Shown here: positions 26,009 through 34,737 of the stretch, in pieces
How positions within the stretch are numbered: position 1 is the first letter of the stretch
Layout: every line of letters starts with the position of its first letter
Origin: JBMNIZ01 sp050951405
GTDB taxonomy: Bacteria; Bacillota; DULZ01
Reading direction: 5' to 3'
NCBI GenBank assembly: GCA_050951405.1
Contig: JBMNIZ010000006.1
Span: 57,103-121,102 of the forward strand
Length of the DNA stretch: 64,000 bases
The notes under the pieces: model-generated
The model's input: only the letters and a program-made list of their open reading frames with translations
Databases searched by the model: none
What the model was told of the DNA's origin: nothing
Made by a program: the position numbers and the translations under genes

Positions 26009-27124
26009 TTAATGATCCTGCACGCTTTTTACCAGATACCGAGGGCGGTCCACATCGGTTCCTTTGGCGCAGGCGGTGTAATAAGCCAGAAGCTGTAGGG
26101 GAACAACCGCCAGAATGGGAGCAAAGTCCGGCTCTGTTTCCGGCAAGGCCAAAAACCAGTCACAAAGACCGGCGATCTCTTCCATCCCTTCCAGGCTAAT
26201 TCCCATCATCCAAGCGCCCCTGGATTTTACTTCTTCCACAACTGCTAAAGTTTTTTCTACCAGAGAAGGCTGGGTGGCCAGGGCGATCACCGGTATTCCC
26301 TCTTCAATCAGGGCAATCGGCCCGTGACGAAATTCCCCCGCAGCGTAGGCTTCCCCATGAATATAAGAAGTTTCTTTCAGCTTCAGGGAACCTTCCAGGG
26401 CCACCGCATAATCCAAAGATCTTCCCAAAAAATAAGCGTGAGAACTGCGGGCTGCTACCGCCGCCGGCTCCTTTAATTCTCGGGCCCTTTGGAGCAGCCT
26501 CTCCACTTTCCCCGGCAAGGACACCAACTCCTCCAGATATCCGGACACTTCCCCCTTTCGGAGAGTTCCTCGGGCCTGGGCCAGTTGCAAACCGAACAGA
26601 TAAAGGCTGGCCAGCTGGGCCAGGTAAGCCTTGGTGGAAGCGACCGCCACTTCCGGCCCGGCCAGGGTATAAATGACCCCATCAGCTTCCCGGCTAATGG
26701 TACTAGCCACAGCGTTGGTGATGGCCAGGGTCCGGCTGCCTTTCCCTTTGGCTAGCCGCAAAGCGGCCAAGGTATCAGCGGTCTCGCCCGATTGGCTGAT
26801 GGCTATGGCCAAAGTTTCCGGTTCCACCAGGGGCTGGATGTAACGAAATTCCGAGGCCAATTCCACCGCCACCGGCAGGCCGGCTGTTTTTTCGATAAAA
26901 TGCTTGCCTACCAGACCGGCGTGATAAGCGGTCCCGCATGCGATGATGAGCAAACGCTTATAGCCGGCTAATTCCTCCTTCCCTCCCGCCCCTAATTTTA
27001 TCTTTTGATCGGATGTGATGCTTTCCGCAAAAGTTTTTCTCAATACCTGCGGCTGTTCCATGATCTCCTTCAGCATAAAGTGGGGATAATCCCCTGGCCT
27101 ATTCCTGCTGCTGTCCATAGGCAA
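26009..27124 (-). CDS. glmS: GlmS-type isomerase domains lacking the glutaminase domain
   Basis: GlmS makes glucosamine-6-phosphate from fructose-6-phosphate and glutamine. This 371-residue protein holds only the two SIS isomerase domains. It begins right at the normal domain linker (DYPHFMLKEIMEQPQVLRKT). Isomerase residues are present: ISQSGETADT, GSLKLKETSYIHGEAY, GEFRHGPIAL, and the C-terminal KGTDVDRPRYLVKSV. The glutaminase domain with its N-terminal Cys (MCGIVGY type, ~240 residues) is absent and has no remnant upstream. The start is TTG 27124 or ATG 27118, after AGGAGGAG. Amination would need an ammonia source in trans, or the protein may only isomerise the sugar. Confidence 0.85.
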   Translation of the reverse strand: MPMDSSRNRPGDYPHFMLKEIMEQPQVLRKTFAESITSDQKIKLGAGGKEELAGYKRLLIIACGTAYHAGLVGKHFIEKTAGLPVAVELASEFRYIQPLVEPETLAIAISQSGETADTLAALRLAKGKGSRTLAITNAVASTISREADGVIYTLAGPEVAVASTKAYLAQLASLYLFGLQLAQARGTLRKGEVSGYLEELVSLPGKVERLLQRARELKEPAAVAARSSHAYFLGRSLDYAVALEGSLKLKETSYIHGEAYAAGEFRHGPIALIEEGIPVIALATQPSLVEKTLAVVEEVKSRGAWMMGISLEGMEEIAGLCDWFLALPETEPDFAPILAVVPLQLLAYYTACAKGTDVDRPRYLVKSVQDH

Positions 27125-27179
27125 GTTTTCTCCTCCTCACGTTCATCTTGATCACGCAAGGGCTCCCTCTTTCACCCGG

Positions 27180-27318
27180 CAGTCTTTGTCCCGGAAATTA
27201 CTTTCCGCCTTTGCCCTGCATTTCACGGCCGTGAACAGCCGAGGGGTACCCGCCGATAGCTCGATCAACCCCTTCCTCGTCAACCGGCCTTTCCATCCCG
27301 GCCGGTCCTGGCGCTTCT
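27180..27318 (-). ncRNA. glmS ribozyme-riboswitch
   Basis: The minus-strand leader of glmS matches the ribozyme core. It has AGCGCC at the cleavage site (between 27315 and 27314), GTTGACGAGG (27284-27275), ATCGA, TCGGCGGG, CTCGGCTG, CACGGCCGTGAA, AGGGCAAAGG and ACAAAGA near the 3' end. It self-cleaves when bound to glucosamine-6-phosphate, lowering glmS expression. It ends ~55 nt before the glmS start. Its retention argues that the shortened glmS still serves the GlcN6P pathway. Confidence 0.9.
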
Positions 27319-27386
27319 CCTCTCTTGCAGCCTGGGAGCCCTTTTTCGAAAATACTACCCCCTCACCTCCTTCCTGCGGCAATTAT

Positions 27387-28721
27387 TCAAGATTGCCGCA
27401 GGATTTCCGCCAGAGAACCGACAATGTCCTCCAACTCCATGCGGTTGGGACCTTCCGCCATGATGCGGATGACAGGCTCCGTTCCCGATGGCCGGATCAG
27501 GATCCGACCTCTTTTCCCCAAGCGCTCTTCCGCCTTCCGGCAGGCTTCCGCCAGGCGGGGAGAGGCCAGGGCTTGTTCTTTATCGGGAACCGGAATATTC
27601 ACCATCACTTGAGGAAAACGCTGCATCCGGGAAGCCAGTTGGGAAAGAGGCAAACCCGTGTTCACCATCACCTGCAGGAGATTTAAAGCGGTAATCAAAC
27701 CGTCACCGGTGGTGTTCTGTTTGAGAAAAATAATATGGCCGGACTGCTCTCCTCCCAAAACAGCGCCGCATTTCAGCATTTCCTCCAAGACATAGCGGTC
27801 CCCTACCCTGGTCTCCCGGACGGTTATTCCCTCTTCCTCCATAGCCAGGCGCAATCCCAGGTTGCTCATCACTGTGACCACCAGGGTATTGTTCTCCAGC
27901 TTGTTTTGCTCCTTGAGAAATCGGGCGCAGATCATCATGATCTGATCCCCGTCTACCAGATTTCCCTTTTCATCCACCGCCAGCAGCCGATCGGCATCAC
28001 CGTCATGGGCCAGCCCCAAATGGGCTCCCTGTTCCACCACCGCTTTGCACAAAGCCTCCGGATGCGTGGAGCCGCAATGGTGGTTTATATTGATCCCATC
28101 AGGCTGATCGAAAATGGAAACAACCTCTCCGCCCAAACGCCGGAAAAGCCGAGGAGATATTTGCGAAGCGGCTCCGTTGGCACAGTCCACGACAATTTTC
28201 AGCCCTTGCAATGTGCCTTGAAAAAGGCTTTCCAGATAGGCCAGGTATTCCTCCACGCCGGAAGAAAACTCCTCCACCCTGCCCACTTCCGCCCCCAGGG
28301 CTTTTGGCAAAACTTCCAGATTCCCCTGGATCAGATCCTCGATTTCTTCCTCCCTGGCATCCGGCAGCTTAAACCCATTGGGGCCAAAGAATTTGATACC
28401 GTTATCGCCGAAAGGATTATGGGAAGCGGAGATGACTATGCCCGCAGCCGCCCCGGTCTCCCTGGTCAGAAAGGCAACAGCGGGAGTAGGGATCACCCCC
28501 AAGAGACGAGCGTCTACGCCCACCGAACAAAGGCCGGCCACCAGAGCAGCTTCCAGCATCCCCCCGGAAATCCTGGTATCTTTACCGATGAGGATGTTGG
28601 ATCTCTGCCCTTCCCCGGCTAAGAGATATCCGCCGGCCTTGCCCAAGCGAAAAGCCAATTCCGGCGTAACAATCCGATTGGCCTCACCGCGGACGCCATC
28701 AGTTCCAAACAGCCTTGCCAT
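27387..28721 (-). CDS. glmM: phosphoglucosamine mutase
   Basis: A 444-residue enzyme converting glucosamine-6-phosphate to the 1-phosphate on the way to UDP-GlcNAc. MARLFGTDGVRGEAN starts it; the phosphoserine loop is GIVISASHNPFGDNGIKFFG; the metal loop is AHDGDADRLLAVD; the sugar loop GGEQSGHIIF and phosphate loop RPSGTEPVIRIM follow. It lies between cdaR and the glmS ribozyme, the usual Firmicutes order. Confidence 0.95.
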   Translation of the reverse strand: MARLFGTDGVRGEANRIVTPELAFRLGKAGGYLLAGEGQRSNILIGKDTRISGGMLEAALVAGLCSVGVDARLLGVIPTPAVAFLTRETGAAAGIVISASHNPFGDNGIKFFGPNGFKLPDAREEEIEDLIQGNLEVLPKALGAEVGRVEEFSSGVEEYLAYLESLFQGTLQGLKIVVDCANGAASQISPRLFRRLGGEVVSIFDQPDGININHHCGSTHPEALCKAVVEQGAHLGLAHDGDADRLLAVDEKGNLVDGDQIMMICARFLKEQNKLENNTLVVTVMSNLGLRLAMEEEGITVRETRVGDRYVLEEMLKCGAVLGGEQSGHIIFLKQNTTGDGLITALNLLQVMVNTGLPLSQLASRMQRFPQVMVNIPVPDKEQALASPRLAEACRKAEERLGKRGRILIRPSGTEPVIRIMAEGPNRMELEDIVGSLAEILRQS

Positions 28722-28904
28722 TTTTTTGTCACTCCCAATGCATTTCGCCTGAGGAATCAGGCTTATTTTCCTCCAATAGTTTACGACATAAACGACGTTT
28801 TTGCCACTTCTTTAGGCGTAAGCCCTGTCCCCCGGAAACAAAAAGGCCAAAAGTGATCGTTAAAGGCAGGCCCGGGAGCCTGCCCTCCTAAATGAACATG
28901 GATC

Positions 28905-29831
28905 TTATTCCACTTCAATGATGACTTTTACCCGGGATATTCCCCCGGTATAGGTGCCCTCCGGCAGGTCCAATTCCATGTCTAAAACAGTGGTCTTTTC
29001 AATTTCATCCAGGAGAATTTCCTGTGTATAAATATAGTCCAAATCCCGCAGTACTTCCGCCCTGCCGTAAATGTCGATAATCTCCGGTGTCACCTTCAGC
29101 TGTTTGAGGCGCAGCTTGCCGGGCAAATCACCCACCAATCGGGCTTTGACCACGAACTTTTCCACCGGCAGATCCCTGACCACGGGTACAAACACCTCTA
29201 CCGCTTCCGGCTGTATTTTCAGCCACTCGTGGATGGAATTGCCGGCTTGATCGTTGATGATTACCGGGACCCTCTCCAGGTAGCTTTCCGTCGGCCTGGA
29301 AAGGGAAACGCTCACCTCCACCTCTCCGATCCGGTCCAAAATGCTTTTCGGGCCCGCAATCAAAACCTGGGAAGGGTTCACGGTGGGCTCCAAAACCTGG
29401 TAACCATCTGCCGCCTCCCCTGTGACCTTGACCGTAATGGGAAGCTGGACCTGGGAAACCTGGTCGATGACCACCGATGCTTGCGACGGGATGGCGCTGA
29501 CCAATTCCACTCCCTTGGGAAGGGCTATCTCCACCGGCTCAATATTCACACCAGGTCTGGCCGTACTTAAATCCACATAGGCTTGAATGTCTCGGGAAGT
29601 TAAATTGTCCAGAGTCTGTTCCCGGCCTTGTACTCTCACCTTTACCAGGGAGGGTTTTTCTGCCACCATTAATTCAGAGGTCAATTGGCGGGTCTCCAGG
29701 GGAACTTCCAGGAGAGTCTCCTTCACCGGGTTCTGCTCGGCAGTAACCCAGGCCCATAAAATGACGGCCAAGACAATGGAAATAATCCGATAAGCAAGAT
29801 TAGTACGGAAATGCTTCCACATTTTCCACAT
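28905..29831 (-). CDS. cdaR: YbbR-domain protein, CdaA regulator
   Basis: A 308-residue protein with one N-terminal membrane helix (RIISIVLAVILWAWVTAEQ) and about three YbbR beta-repeats, for example KPSLVKVRVQGREQTLDNLTSRDIQAYVDLS and GLAITVKVTGE-like stretches. It starts 4 nt downstream of cdaA. CdaR binds the membrane cyclase CdaA and tunes c-di-AMP production in other Firmicutes. Confidence 0.9.
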   Translation of the reverse strand: MWKMWKHFRTNLAYRIISIVLAVILWAWVTAEQNPVKETLLEVPLETRQLTSELMVAEKPSLVKVRVQGREQTLDNLTSRDIQAYVDLSTARPGVNIEPVEIALPKGVELVSAIPSQASVVIDQVSQVQLPITVKVTGEAADGYQVLEPTVNPSQVLIAGPKSILDRIGEVEVSVSLSRPTESYLERVPVIINDQAGNSIHEWLKIQPEAVEVFVPVVRDLPVEKFVVKARLVGDLPGKLRLKQLKVTPEIIDIYGRAEVLRDLDYIYTQEILLDEIEKTTVLDMELDLPEGTYTGGISRVKVIIEVE

Positions 29832-29835
29832 TTAT

Positions 29836-30660
29836 TTACGACCTCCACTGCCAGAAATGGCCGGTTTGGGTGCCTGCTTTAGGCAGCAACAGTTCTTCCA
29901 ATAATTCCCTCAGATTCTTTTCATCTAAGAAACGGATCAAACGACCTTCTTCAGCCACCGAAACCGCTCCCGTTTCCTCTGAGACCACAATGGCTACCGC
30001 ATCAGACTGCTCAGTAATGCCCAGAGCCGCCCGGTGCCTGGTGCCCAGCTGTTTATGTAAATAAGGGCTGTCGCTCAGGGGCAAAAAACATCCTGCCGCC
30101 ACCACCCGGTCACCCCGGATAATGGCCGCCCCGTCATGGAGGGGAGTGTTGGGAATGAACAGATTGATCAAAAGCTCCGCCGAAAGAACACTGTCCAACT
30201 TCACACCGGTCTCAATATAATCGTTAATGCCCGTTTCCCTTTCAACCACGATCAGGGCTCCATATTTGTGTTTCACCAGCACCTGTACCGCCCTCACCAG
30301 CTCACTGATGAGCCGGGACATATCCTCTTCCCCCAGAAAGACCAGAGGCCTGGCAAAAAATTTGCCCCTGCCCAACTGTTCCAATGCCCGCCGCAGTTCA
30401 GGCTGAAAAACGATAGGGAGGGCAACGATGAGGGCCAGGCGCACATTTTCCAAGATCCAGTCGATGGTGCGGAGCTGAAGAAAATTGGCCAGAAAAGAAG
30501 CGATAACCAGGACGGCCAAGCCTTTGATCAACTGGACAGCCCGGGTACCTCGAATGAGCATGATCAGCCGGTAAAAAACAAAAGCCACCACCGCTATATC
30601 GACCACAACCAAGATCAGATCCAGCATACTATAAGATTGAAAGATACGAAAAAAACCCAC
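29836..30660 (-). CDS. cdaA: diadenylate cyclase CdaA
   Basis: Makes c-di-AMP from two ATP at the membrane. About three membrane helices (ILVVVDIAVVAFVFYRLIMLI, AVLVIASFLANFLQL, LALIVALPIVF) precede a DisA_N domain with the catalytic motifs LHDGAAII and GTRHRAALG. GTG 30660 is preferred (AGGGGTGAG upstream), giving ~274 residues, normal for CdaA; the longer frame to 30759 would add an unusual basic leader. It heads cdaA-cdaR-glmM-glmS, linking c-di-AMP to cell-wall precursor supply. Confidence 0.92.
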   Translation of the reverse strand: MGFFRIFQSYSMLDLILVVVDIAVVAFVFYRLIMLIRGTRAVQLIKGLAVLVIASFLANFLQLRTIDWILENVRLALIVALPIVFQPELRRALEQLGRGKFFARPLVFLGEEDMSRLISELVRAVQVLVKHKYGALIVVERETGINDYIETGVKLDSVLSAELLINLFIPNTPLHDGAAIIRGDRVVAAGCFLPLSDSPYLHKQLGTRHRAALGITEQSDAVAIVVSEETGAVSVAEEGRLIRFLDEKNLRELLEELLLPKAGTQTGHFWQWRS

Positions 30661-30866
30661 TGCTCTCACCCCTGGTCCCGTTCCTGCCCGTCTCTGTTTT
30701 TCCCTTAAAAAAAGGAGATGTTGCCGGAGAAAAAACTTTTCTTGAACTAAGTTTAACATAACATTTTATTGTCGAAAATATTAAACAAGAATTAATAAAC
30801 TTTTCTACTTGAAGACAGCTAGTTTTTCGACGAAAAGCCGGTAAATTCCTGTCTCCGGCGGTGATT

Positions 30867-30911
30867 ACCTGAAAAGAACTTTTTTGGATATTGGTAACAG
30901 CCTTTTCAGGT
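30867..30911. repeat. 10-bp inverted repeat upstream of the DUF881 genes
   Basis: ACCTGAAAAG and CTTTTCAGGT are perfect arms separated by 25 nt, ending 55 bp before the first DUF881 start. A shorter palindrome TTTTCGACGAAAA lies at about 30827-30839. Both sit between the divergent cdaA and DUF881 units and could be regulator sites or a leader hairpin. Confidence 0.4.
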
Positions 30912-30966
30912 TGCCAGGCTTCGCCGGTTCCATTAAAATAGTAACAGGGAAAGCGAGGCGAAAACG

Positions 30967-31716
30967 GTGATTAAAAAATGGCAGATCTCCCTAACCGTCG
31001 TCTGTGTCATCTCGGGAATATTGCTCATGTCCCTTATTCATACTAATCGCACCATTGTCACTGAAGCAGCGGAAAACCCGAATGCCGATTTGATTGAAAT
31101 TATCAACCGTTTGGAAGAAGAAACTGCATTTTTGGAAGACCAGCTCAACGATCAGAGAAACCGCATTGACAGCTTACATGAAGACCGAATTCAGGGGCAA
31201 GGTCAGCTGGCCGACCTGCAAATTACCCTATCCTGGCTGAGAAGCCAAGCCAGTTTAACAGAAGTTACCGGGCCCGGCGTGATCGTCATCCTGGATGATA
31301 ATGCGGAAAATGCCGCCGCCGCCAAGGCCAGCGATCCCCTGTCCTTTGACCCGGAAAGCTTCATTATTCACGATAAAGACCTTCTCTACCTGATCAACGA
31401 CCTGAGAATGGGCGGGGCGGAAGCGATCGCCATCAATAATCAAAGAATCGTTTCCTCCAGCGATATTCGCTGTGTGGGAACAGTGATCCTGGTCAATTCC
31501 ACCCGCCTGGCACCGCCTTATGAAATTAAAGCCATCGGCAATCCGGAAGTGCTCAGTTATCACGTGGAAAACGGGCAAAGCTTTCCCTGGCTGAAAAGCA
31601 AGGATTTCCCGGTAAAGATCAGCATGGAATCATCCCTGCATTTACCTCCTTACAAAGGGCGTTACGCCTTCGTCTACTCCCAGCCGGTAAAGCAGGAAGG
31701 AGATGGTGAGCAGTGA
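30967..31716 (+). CDS. DUF881 family membrane-anchored protein
   Basis: A 249-residue protein with an N-terminal membrane anchor (ISLTVVCVISGILLMSLI), a coiled-coil stretch (~residues 42-95, EIINRLEEETAFLEDQL) and a DUF881 domain (EVTGPGVIVILDDN, LRMGGAEAIAINNQRIVSSSDIRC). This family is common in spore-forming and related Gram-positives near division or sigma genes, but its function is unknown. It overlaps the next DUF881 gene by 4 nt. Confidence 0.85.
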   Translation: MIKKWQISLTVVCVISGILLMSLIHTNRTIVTEAAENPNADLIEIINRLEEETAFLEDQLNDQRNRIDSLHEDRIQGQGQLADLQITLSWLRSQASLTEVTGPGVIVILDDNAENAAAAKASDPLSFDPESFIIHDKDLLYLINDLRMGGAEAIAINNQRIVSSSDIRCVGTVILVNSTRLAPPYEIKAIGNPEVLSYHVENGQSFPWLKSKDFPVKISMESSLHLPPYKGRYAFVYSQPVKQEGDGEQ

Positions 31717-32417
31717 TTTCCGCCAGAAGTTGGCAGGTTTCCTTAGCCCTGGTTTTTATTCTTCTCGGTATGTTGATTTCCATGCAGTTCAAAACCCAGC
31801 AAAATATAATCAATAGCCTGAACGCCCAAAAAAAAGAAGACTTGGTGGCCGTATGGAAAAGTCTGGATGAAAAAAGGCGCTCCCTGGAGTTGGAGATTAC
31901 AGATCTGAACACCAAGTACTGGGAGCTGATGGAAGAATCCCAAGCAGGCACTGCCGCCCTGAAAAATGTTACCGAGGATATGAACAAGTTGAAAATAGTG
32001 AACGGACTGGTGCCGGTCACCGGATCCGGGATCACGGTCACGATTACGGGGGATGCGCCTCTTTTATTCCTGGACTTAATCGACCTGGTCAACGAACTAT
32101 GGGCTACGGGGGCCGAGGCCATTGCCATTAATGACCACCGCGTCACCCAAAGGACCTCGATTTTTGAGGCGGAAGACGCTTTATCCGTTTATATTACCGT
32201 CAATGGGGAAAAACTCCTCTATCCCATCGTGGTGAAGGCCATCGGAGATCCTCATACCTTGGAAAAAGGACTCACCTTTACCGGGGGCTTGGTGGATAAC
32301 TGGAATACTCTCTACTCCATCTACCCGGAAGTACAGCAAAAAGAAGAGCTGACCATTCCTCCTGTGAAGGAGATTCCCAGCTGGAGATATGCGCAAACGG
32401 TGCAAAGCACCAGTTAA
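31713..32417 (+). CDS. DUF881 family membrane-anchored protein (second copy)
   Basis: A 234-residue paralogue of the preceding gene: an N-terminal anchor (VSLALVFILLGMLISMQF), coiled coil (~residues 40-85), then the DUF881 domain (PVTGSGITVTITGDAP, LWATGAEAIAINDHRVTQRTSI). The 4-nt overlap suggests coupled translation and perhaps a hetero-oligomer. Confidence 0.85.
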   Translation: MISARSWQVSLALVFILLGMLISMQFKTQQNIINSLNAQKKEDLVAVWKSLDEKRRSLELEITDLNTKYWELMEESQAGTAALKNVTEDMNKLKIVNGLVPVTGSGITVTITGDAPLLFLDLIDLVNELWATGAEAIAINDHRVTQRTSIFEAEDALSVYITVNGEKLLYPIVVKAIGDPHTLEKGLTFTGGLVDNWNTLYSIYPEVQQKEELTIPPVKEIPSWRYAQTVQSTS

Positions 32418-32421
32418 GAAA

Positions 32422-32448
32422 AAAGTGCGGCGATTGCCGCACTTTCTA
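32422..32448. terminator. bidirectional terminator between converging genes
   Basis: A perfect 10-bp stem AAAGTGCGGC/GCCGCACTTT with a GATT loop has A on one side and T on the other. It serves the DUF881 pair and the converging coiled-coil gene. Confidence 0.75.
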
Positions 32449-34422
32449 ACCTTCCAGCCCCCTGCCCATGGATTGACTTTTCTTCCTTCCCAGCAAGCCC
32501 GCCAAAAACATGGCCAACCTCACCGGCCAGGAAGAAACCTGCCTTTTTATTTCTCTTCTTTCCTCGTGCAGACGGGCCAGGTTTTTTTGCAGTTCCTGGT
32601 TGGCATACTGCAGGCTTCCAATTTGATGGGTTTTTTCCTGGACTTCCCTGGTCAAACGCCGGATTTCTTCCCTGGCATCCTCCATGATCTTATTCAGGGA
32701 ACTCTGCAGCTGCATGGCCCGCACTTCCGCCTGCTCCAATTTCACTTTCAGTTTATTTCTCTCGCCGCGGAGAGATAATAACTGCTGGCTTTGGTGTTCC
32801 AAATCCTCAAGCAGTTCCTTTTGTTTTTCCTCCAAACGAAGGCAGTCACTGCGCAGCCGAGAGTTTTCCAGAGAGAGATGCTCATTCTGCACGGCTAGAC
32901 TGCTGATTTTTTCCTGGAAAAGAGCCTCTTCTTCCCGGTGATGATTCTGCAAATAAGCCAGCTCTTCCTCCAAGTTCTGTTTCAAATCATGCAAGGCCTC
33001 TATTTCCTCCATGGCCGCCGCTGCCTGCCGGCGAGCCAGTTCCAGGGAATCGGCAGCTGCCAGGACCTGCTGATGCCAGCTTTGATAGGTCTGCCGCATG
33101 GCCTGATTACAACGCCAGATCCCGTTCTGTAATTCTTCAAAATAGGGGTACTGGTGCAAGGTTTCCTGCAATTCCTGGTAGCCATGGCTGTTGATAATCC
33201 CCACCAGGGCCAGGAGAGTGTCGAAATCCAGGCCCTGGGGGTAGAGCTGTAAAATTTCCGTAAGGATTTCTTCCAGGGGAAGGGCAGCATAAACGCATTT
33301 TTTCCGCAAGGCTTCCAGCTTTTTTATTTTCAAGCCTTCGGCAAATACTTCCGCTTCCCTTTCCCCGCTGGCCTTCAGCTGCAGGGAGCCCTTTTCACCG
33401 GAACGGCAGATTTCCAGTTTGCTGCCCGGTTCCAGTTTGTTGGCTTCATACCAGGAACCCAAACCGGCCAAACATTGGTGCTCCTGCAGGTACCAGACGC
33501 CAAGGGGGCCCTGGGGGGTTTCCAAATCCAGATAGGCCACCGGCTCCAGGGGGCCAAATATTCTCATCATTCTTTTGTTAAGACGCAGGATGCCTCGCTC
33601 CAGATCCAGGGAGGAGAGAATATACTGCCGGCGAGAGGAATCTGCTTCTTTGATAATGAGAACCAGCTCAGCTTCCTGTAAAACGCTGATCTCAGCCTGG
33701 CGAATGAAGGCAAAAACATCCTCAGCGGCCAGATGAGCCTTCATCGCTTCCAAAGCGCTCTTCAGAAACCATCGCCCCGGTGCCACTTCCAAAAATCGCT
33801 CATCTTTTCGCAAAAAATTTTCCCAACCCGTTTCCACCACCCTGGCCGGGAAAAGCTCCCCCATTATTTCCGCCAAGGTTAAGGGGCGCTGTTTTTTTTG
33901 CAGCAGGCGAATGATTTTGGTCAGCTCACCGGCGGTAGGCTCCCCCATCACCTGCCAATGGGATAGTCCCCATTTGCCGCTGCGCAGGCGAATAAAACGC
34001 CCGTCGTAAACCAGATCCTGCTCCTGCCGGCCTTTCGTTTCCAGCCCGTTCTCTTCCGCTAAAAAAAGCAGTTCACGAAAGGTCACCGGGTAACCCATGG
34101 TGGAAAGCCATTGATAAAAATGATTATTGGCCGGGTTTCCCGTTTTGTCCACTTGCCATAAACCATCCTTGAGATAAAAAGATAAATTATTCCCCAAGCA
34201 ACGTTTGAGATCCTGCTCTAATTTATCCCGTTCTTGATTCACCAGCTTGTTTTTCACCTGCTCCAGCAGGTCTTCAAAAGTCAGGCCCCCTTTATAAAGC
34301 AGCTGTTTCACATGATCCAGAAGGTTGTCCAAACGGCCATTAATCGTTACTTGATTCAGAGAAGCATCATTTTGGCTTTTTGCCTTGCTTTTTGTCTTCC
34401 TTTTGACCCTGGTCTTTTTCAT
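32446..34422 (-). CDS. large protein with repeated winged-helix-like modules and a coiled coil
   Basis: About 658 residues from ATG 34422 (AGAGGTGA upstream); an ATG 30 bp earlier is less likely. The basic N-terminus (KKTRVKRKTKSKAKS) is followed by three similar ~60-residue modules at about 38-102, 110-166 and 173-232 of the longer frame. A fourth lies near 390-448. Each ends in a pattern like ERFLEVAPGRWFL or GRFIRLRSGKWGL, as in HARE-HTH or RpoE-like winged helices. Residues ~465-630 form a long coiled coil, then a hydrophobic, basic tail (RLAMFLAGLLGRKK). I recognise no named family. DNA binding and a structural role are inferred from shape only. Confidence 0.6.
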   Translation of the reverse strand: MKKTRVKRKTKSKAKSQNDASLNQVTINGRLDNLLDHVKQLLYKGGLTFEDLLEQVKNKLVNQERDKLEQDLKRCLGNNLSFYLKDGLWQVDKTGNPANNHFYQWLSTMGYPVTFRELLFLAEENGLETKGRQEQDLVYDGRFIRLRSGKWGLSHWQVMGEPTAGELTKIIRLLQKKQRPLTLAEIMGELFPARVVETGWENFLRKDERFLEVAPGRWFLKSALEAMKAHLAAEDVFAFIRQAEISVLQEAELVLIIKEADSSRRQYILSSLDLERGILRLNKRMMRIFGPLEPVAYLDLETPQGPLGVWYLQEHQCLAGLGSWYEANKLEPGSKLEICRSGEKGSLQLKASGEREAEVFAEGLKIKKLEALRKKCVYAALPLEEILTEILQLYPQGLDFDTLLALVGIINSHGYQELQETLHQYPYFEELQNGIWRCNQAMRQTYQSWHQQVLAAADSLELARRQAAAAMEEIEALHDLKQNLEEELAYLQNHHREEEALFQEKISSLAVQNEHLSLENSRLRSDCLRLEEKQKELLEDLEHQSQQLLSLRGERNKLKVKLEQAEVRAMQLQSSLNKIMEDAREEIRRLTREVQEKTHQIGSLQYANQELQKNLARLHEERREIKRQVSSWPVRLAMFLAGLLGRKKSQSMGRGLEG

Positions 34423-34549
34423 GCAGTCACCTCTTTTCCCCTTTTTTCCCATTTAATGCCAACAATATTTGCTCTCCGTGGCAGAAAGTCCTTCGGGAAA
34501 AAACAGTATTTTTGTCTAAGGGCGGGAAAAAGAAAGTCGCTTTAACAAG

Positions 34550-34580
34550 AGAAAAAAGAGAAACCCTGGCAGTTTCTCTT
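34550..34580 (-). terminator. terminator of the ilv-leu operon
   Basis: AAGAGAAAC and GTTTCTCTT form a 9-bp stem that ends on the minus strand in TTTTTT. It lies ~160 nt after the leuB stop. A second smaller hairpin (34718-34736) without T run sits just after leuB. Confidence 0.75.
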
Positions 34581-34737
34581 CTTCGCTAAAAGATGTTACT
34601 TGTATAAATTAATCCATGATCTAAAAGCTGCCCACTTCCACGAATGCAGCTGAAAGCGGCCGCCCCAGTCCGGCACCGAAAATGTTATCTGATTCCCTCA
34701 AAACATCGGGAAAGTGACCTGGCAAACCAGGGTCTTT

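Noticed and set aside
27125..27386. Hidden or frameshifted glutaminase domain upstream of glmS
   Set aside because: All frames of this stretch were inspected for CGIVGY- or HTRWATHG-like motifs; none exist, and the sequence is fully explained by the glmS ribozyme.
27735..28622. Plus-strand open frame of ~295 codons opposite glmM
   Set aside because: Antisense to a complete phosphoglucosamine mutase and without any protein-family features.
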